From Dasypus novemcinctus (lineage: Eukaryota; Chordata; Mammalia; Cingulata; Dasypodidae): a stretch of 64,000 bases of DNA. The translations under genes were made by a program, and so were the position numbers. Location of the stretch: positions 13,172,739 to 13,236,738 of the forward strand of contig NC_080701.1 in assembly GCF_030445035.2 (NCBI RefSeq). Reading direction: 5' to 3'. Below the pieces are notes generated by a model. The model ran no database searches and had not been told where the DNA came from. It saw only the letters and a program-made list of their open reading frames with translations. Shown one piece after another: positions 47,370 to 64,000 of the stretch. The stretch's first letter is position 1; each line of letters begins with the position of its first letter.

Positions 47370-48007
47370 TATTTTTGTTTAAAATGGAAAGTTTATTTGC
47401 TCAGTACACCAAATACGATGCAAGCACTGTCATGACAAATATACAGAAATATGCAGATCAACGTAAAACAGTAATTTAGTTTAAATGAAGGGAAATCTCT
47501 TCAAATGTTATGGCAACATATTCCCAAGAAGACTCTTTTCTTCAGTTAAGTTAACTATACATTTCAATAAAATAAAGGTGATAATGGAGTAAGTGGATGT
47601 TAGCTAGTGTGAATTTTTCTTAAAAAATAAAACTCCCAACTCTATAATCCATGCTAGTTAAACACTATAACTAAAATTCTTCAAATAAGTGCAAAAAGAG
47701 AGAAAGGAGTTAGTTACCATTTTTGTTTGATTAGTCCAGAGAAAAATGGTTACTACAAATACAGCAGGCAAACTCTTAAGACTGATCTAGAACAGTATGG
47801 TACTGAATTTCAGTCTCAAATTGTGCTAAATGCTCATCATTGGTATGGCACATTTTGGTCCATGATGTGGTTATAATGCCAAGCTAGATCCCAATTTGTT
47901 ACAGAAACACATAGATTACTGTTGCTTTTTTGTTTGTTTTTAAATATATGTATTTTAAAAAGCCAGGTATACTTCCACATACAAAGGCAGGTTTTCTGAG
48001 GCGCAAT
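47370..48007 (-). other. PPP2CB: PPP2CB 3' UTR
   Basis: About 0.63 kb of non-repetitive, AT-rich sequence between the stop codon and an AATAAA on the - strand. No SINE or L1 interrupts it, unlike the flanks. The end is inferred from the signal. Confidence 0.65.
47392..47397 (-). promoter_or_regulatory. PPP2CB: PPP2CB poly(A) signal
   Basis: TTTATT on the + strand, that is AATAAA in gene sense, about 610 nt after the stop. It is the only exact hexamer I see in the presumed UTR. ATTAAA at 47343-47348 is an alternative. Confidence 0.5.
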
Positions 48008-61417
<13,410 letters not shown>

Positions 61418-61976
61418 TTATTTATTGCTCAAAATTAATGGAGAGTACAGAATGATTAGCATTGTCAGTTCTAATAGTTCCTTTCAAAATTTAATAAAAT
61501 TCACTGTGGAAAATTTATCAAATGCAATGAAAAATAAAAAACTGTATTGCCGGAGATAACTATTAACACTTAAGTATGTATTTCCTCCCTGGTTTTCTTT
61601 ATAATCCTAGGTCCTGTTCTCTAATGAACGGGATATCCATCCCTGTAGCCTGCCATTACATTTTCAGTTGGTAACAGTTAATATATAAAATTCTTTGTTC
61701 TTATAGCAAGCACTCTTCTGATTCCTGTTATTGGTACCAATAGCTTTTCAGTTTTCTTTCTGAGCACCTAAATCATGTCAATTGCAAAAATATTTTTGTT
61801 TTTTTCCTTCTCAATGTTTATATATTTTATTTTCATTGCTCAATGTATTGGCTCAGACTTGCAAAATAAAATTTAATACAAGATTTAGGGGGCATTTTTC
61901 TCTCAATTTTGATGAAAAGGTTTCTAGTGTTTCACTAAGTAAATTTATTTAAGGATATTCTATTACTGAGTTTTAA

Positions 61977-62341
61977 GATTTATTTATGTATCTCCTCTGC
62001 CCCCTTGTTTGCACTAGCTGTCTGCTTTATGTGTCCATTTGCTGTGTGCTCTCTGTGTCTGCTCATCTTCTCATTAGGAGGCAATGGGAACTGAACCTGA
62101 CCACCCATGTGTGAAAGAGGTGCCCAATTACTTAAGCCACCTCAACTCCCTGCTTTGTTGTGTGTCTCATTGTCTTTCCTCTCTGTGTCTCTTTGTGTGT
62201 CATCTTGTGTCAGCTCGCTGTGCCTGCCTGTTGTACCAGCTCAATGTCTTGCTCGTCTTCTCCAGGAGACACTGGAAACCTAACCCAGGACCTCCCACGT
62301 AGTAGGCAGGAACATAACCACTGGCACCATATCTGCTTCCC
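61977..62341 (-). mobile_element. Dimeric DAS SINE
   Basis: TSD CTGAGTTTTAA at 61966-61976 and 62342-62352. Heads near 62080-62150 and 62265-62340. Confidence 0.92.
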
Positions 62342-62584
62342 CTGAGTTTTAAATTATAGATACTGGATTTTTTCAAATGATTTGGTCTATGATTTTGTTT
62401 TCTTTGTTTGTCTGATTTGGTATTGGCTTATACTTGCTACATACACTCTGAAGCTCTGGAACACAGAAATTAACCACTACTTAACATTATATATAGGATT
62501 AGTTTATAGTACTGTCTAGACCTGGGAGCTATATCTTTAGTTACTTTTCTAATTCCTTCAAAGCTTGGCAGTCTATTTATATTA

Positions 62585-62640
62585 TACATTTGATATATAT
62601 ATCTATATATATCAAATATAAATATATCTATTTATATTTG
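62585..62640. repeat. AT-rich inverted repeat
   Basis: ATTTGATATATATA and its reverse complement TATATATATCAAAT face each other across a TC centre at about 62587-62617, with further AT repeats to 62640. Could form a hairpin. Confidence 0.8.
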
Positions 62641-62879
62641 CTCTAACATATTTAACCCAGCTTTTCAAATTTATTAGAGTAAAGCTGTTATCTATTAGGA
62701 TTTTTAATCTCTGTACCTATAATTACGACTTCTTTCTCATTCCTAGGGGTTTATGGGGCTCTCTCTTTTTTCTAGATAGGTTTTGTCCACTGTACTGAAT
62801 TTCTAAAAAACTGCTTGAGGCCATTTGATCAGCTCTATATTTGTTAGTATCTATTTCTGTTTTTAACTTTTTCTTTGTG

Positions 62880-63330
62880 TCTTTTTAACAACAGCAATCA
62901 TTTATTTTGCTCAAGCACCTATAATTTAGGAAGAACTCAGTGCGGATGGTTCAACTCTGCTCCAGGTGCTTCCACTGGGGCAGCTCAACTGGCGACTGGA
63001 TTATCACTTTCAAGATGGTGCACTCACATGGCTGCTGCCCGGAGCTCAGCCAGGGCTCAGGACTGGGAGGGTCTTAGCTCCTCTCCACTTCACAGGGGCT
63101 GCTCAGGCTACCTCACAACATGCGGTGACGTTCAAGAGCAGGGGTCCCACAAGAACAGGAATAACTACTGTGCTTTGTGGTCTAGCCTCAGAAATCGTAT
63201 AGCATCACTTTAACTATAGTCACAAGCTTGCCAGATTCAAAGGGAAGAATATCAAAGTCATATGGTATGAAGACTGTGGGGTGGGAGATAATGTTGTGGC
63301 CATCTTTTGAAAATAAATCTCCTACTTCTT
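62880..63330 (+). mobile_element. Ancient interspersed repeat, family not determined
   Basis: 'caatcatttattttgctcaa', 'ggtctagcctcagaaatcgt', 'agcatcactttaactatagt' and 'ggtgggagataatgttgtgg' recur in mammalian repeats (old L1 3' UTR-like or DNA transposon). The name is uncertain. Confidence 0.45.
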
Positions 63331-64000
63331 TATTGTGCCAGTCACACTCACTCAAATGTTTCAGCTTAAATGTCTTTTGCAGGAAGGTCTGTATTTGACT
63401 CAACGGAGTTCAGACACCTTGTTACCTGATATCTGGACAACATGTACTTCATCTACTATGTCAATCTTCATACTCTTGCAATGACTATTTAATGCCTGTG
63501 CTCTTATCTTTAACTGATCCCTTAAGTTTATTTTATTGTTTAATTTCCCTTTAAAGGTTTATTTCATAGTATTTCCTTTTTTGTTTTCTAAAAAAATATC
63601 TAAGACTGAATTTCCTTGCAGTATACCTTTTGTTTACATTTAAAACTTTTGGTCTATACCATGTTTCCAATGTCAATCACGTAGAAATAATATGTGTTTT
63701 TTCTTAAGAGTTTGCAGAAGACCGTAAAAGTTCTCAAGCAAATAGATTTTTTTCCTACCCATTTCTATTTAATTTCTCATATAAAATATTTGAAAATATA
63801 TAAATAATACCTAAAAAGAATATGGTTTCTGCTTGCTGAGTACTGAATGCTATTACTATCTATATCTGCTAGGTAAGTTTGTCACATTGTTCTAATCCCC
63901 TATATATTTCTTATTTTGTATCTATTTGATTTCTGTGTGCATATATCTCCTGATAACAACAGTTTATAATATAAAAAAAAATCTGTCACCAATGGTGCAT

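Overview
The window is vertebrate nuclear DNA from a placental mammal, almost certainly an armadillo (Xenarthra, Dasypus-like). The main clue is about 35 copies or fragments of one tRNA-derived SINE type. Its heads read like 'GGACTTGGCCCAGTGGTTAG' with a B-box-like GGTTCAAACCC, which I recognise as the armadillo DAS SINE family. L1 elements, ERV-L/MaLR LTRs, a Tigger1 relic and old MIR/L2 pieces fit the same picture. No prokaryotic-style genes, CRISPR arrays, tRNA or rRNA genes were found.

Two real protein-coding genes converge tail to tail. On the + strand, positions 1-15.1 kb hold the 3' part of UBXN8 (five coding exons at 344-466, 2992-3129, 5516-5557, 10357-10431 and 14647-14802, then a 3' UTR with AATAAA at 15055 and 15067). 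UBXN8 is an ER-membrane UBX protein that recruits the p97/VCP ATPase. On the - strand, 47.4-61.4 kb holds the 3' part of PPP2CB, the beta catalytic subunit of protein phosphatase 2A (exons 4-7 at 61295-61384, 61032-61193, 59266-59384 and 48008-48080, plus 3' UTR). UBXN8 next to PPP2CB, convergent, matches human 8p12 as I know it. The 5' exons of both genes lie outside the window.

The roughly 32 kb between the genes (15.1-47.4 kb) is built almost wholly of retrotransposons. 15.9-16.6 kb is an MLT1-like LTR in which an internal stretch has expanded into an 18-bp minisatellite. 18.7-21.5 kb is a 5'-truncated L1 carrying a SINE that contains a 31-bp, 14-copy tandem array. 24.7-37.2 kb appears to be one near full-length - strand L1 cut up by at least nine later insertions: a solo LTR with 6-bp target-site duplication (TSD), an ERV-L-like LTR with 5-bp TSD, several DAS SINEs, a 1.8-kb LINE 3' UTR insert with 13-bp TSD, and a chimeric L1-3'UTR/DAS insert with a single 12-bp TSD. 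37.9-45.4 kb holds further L1 copies, one broken by a second ERV-L-like LTR of the same family.

Inside PPP2CB, intron 6 carries a Tigger1 transposon relic (49.1-51.4 kb, split by a DAS SINE) and a long old L1 (52.6-58 kb, split by four DAS SINEs). I see no new multi-gene system. The most interesting signals are structural: nested insertions with readable TSDs, an apparent template-switch chimera, composite DAS elements, minisatellites born inside transposons, a diagnostic 44-bp deletion defining a DAS subfamily, and complete SINE/L1 orientation concordance.
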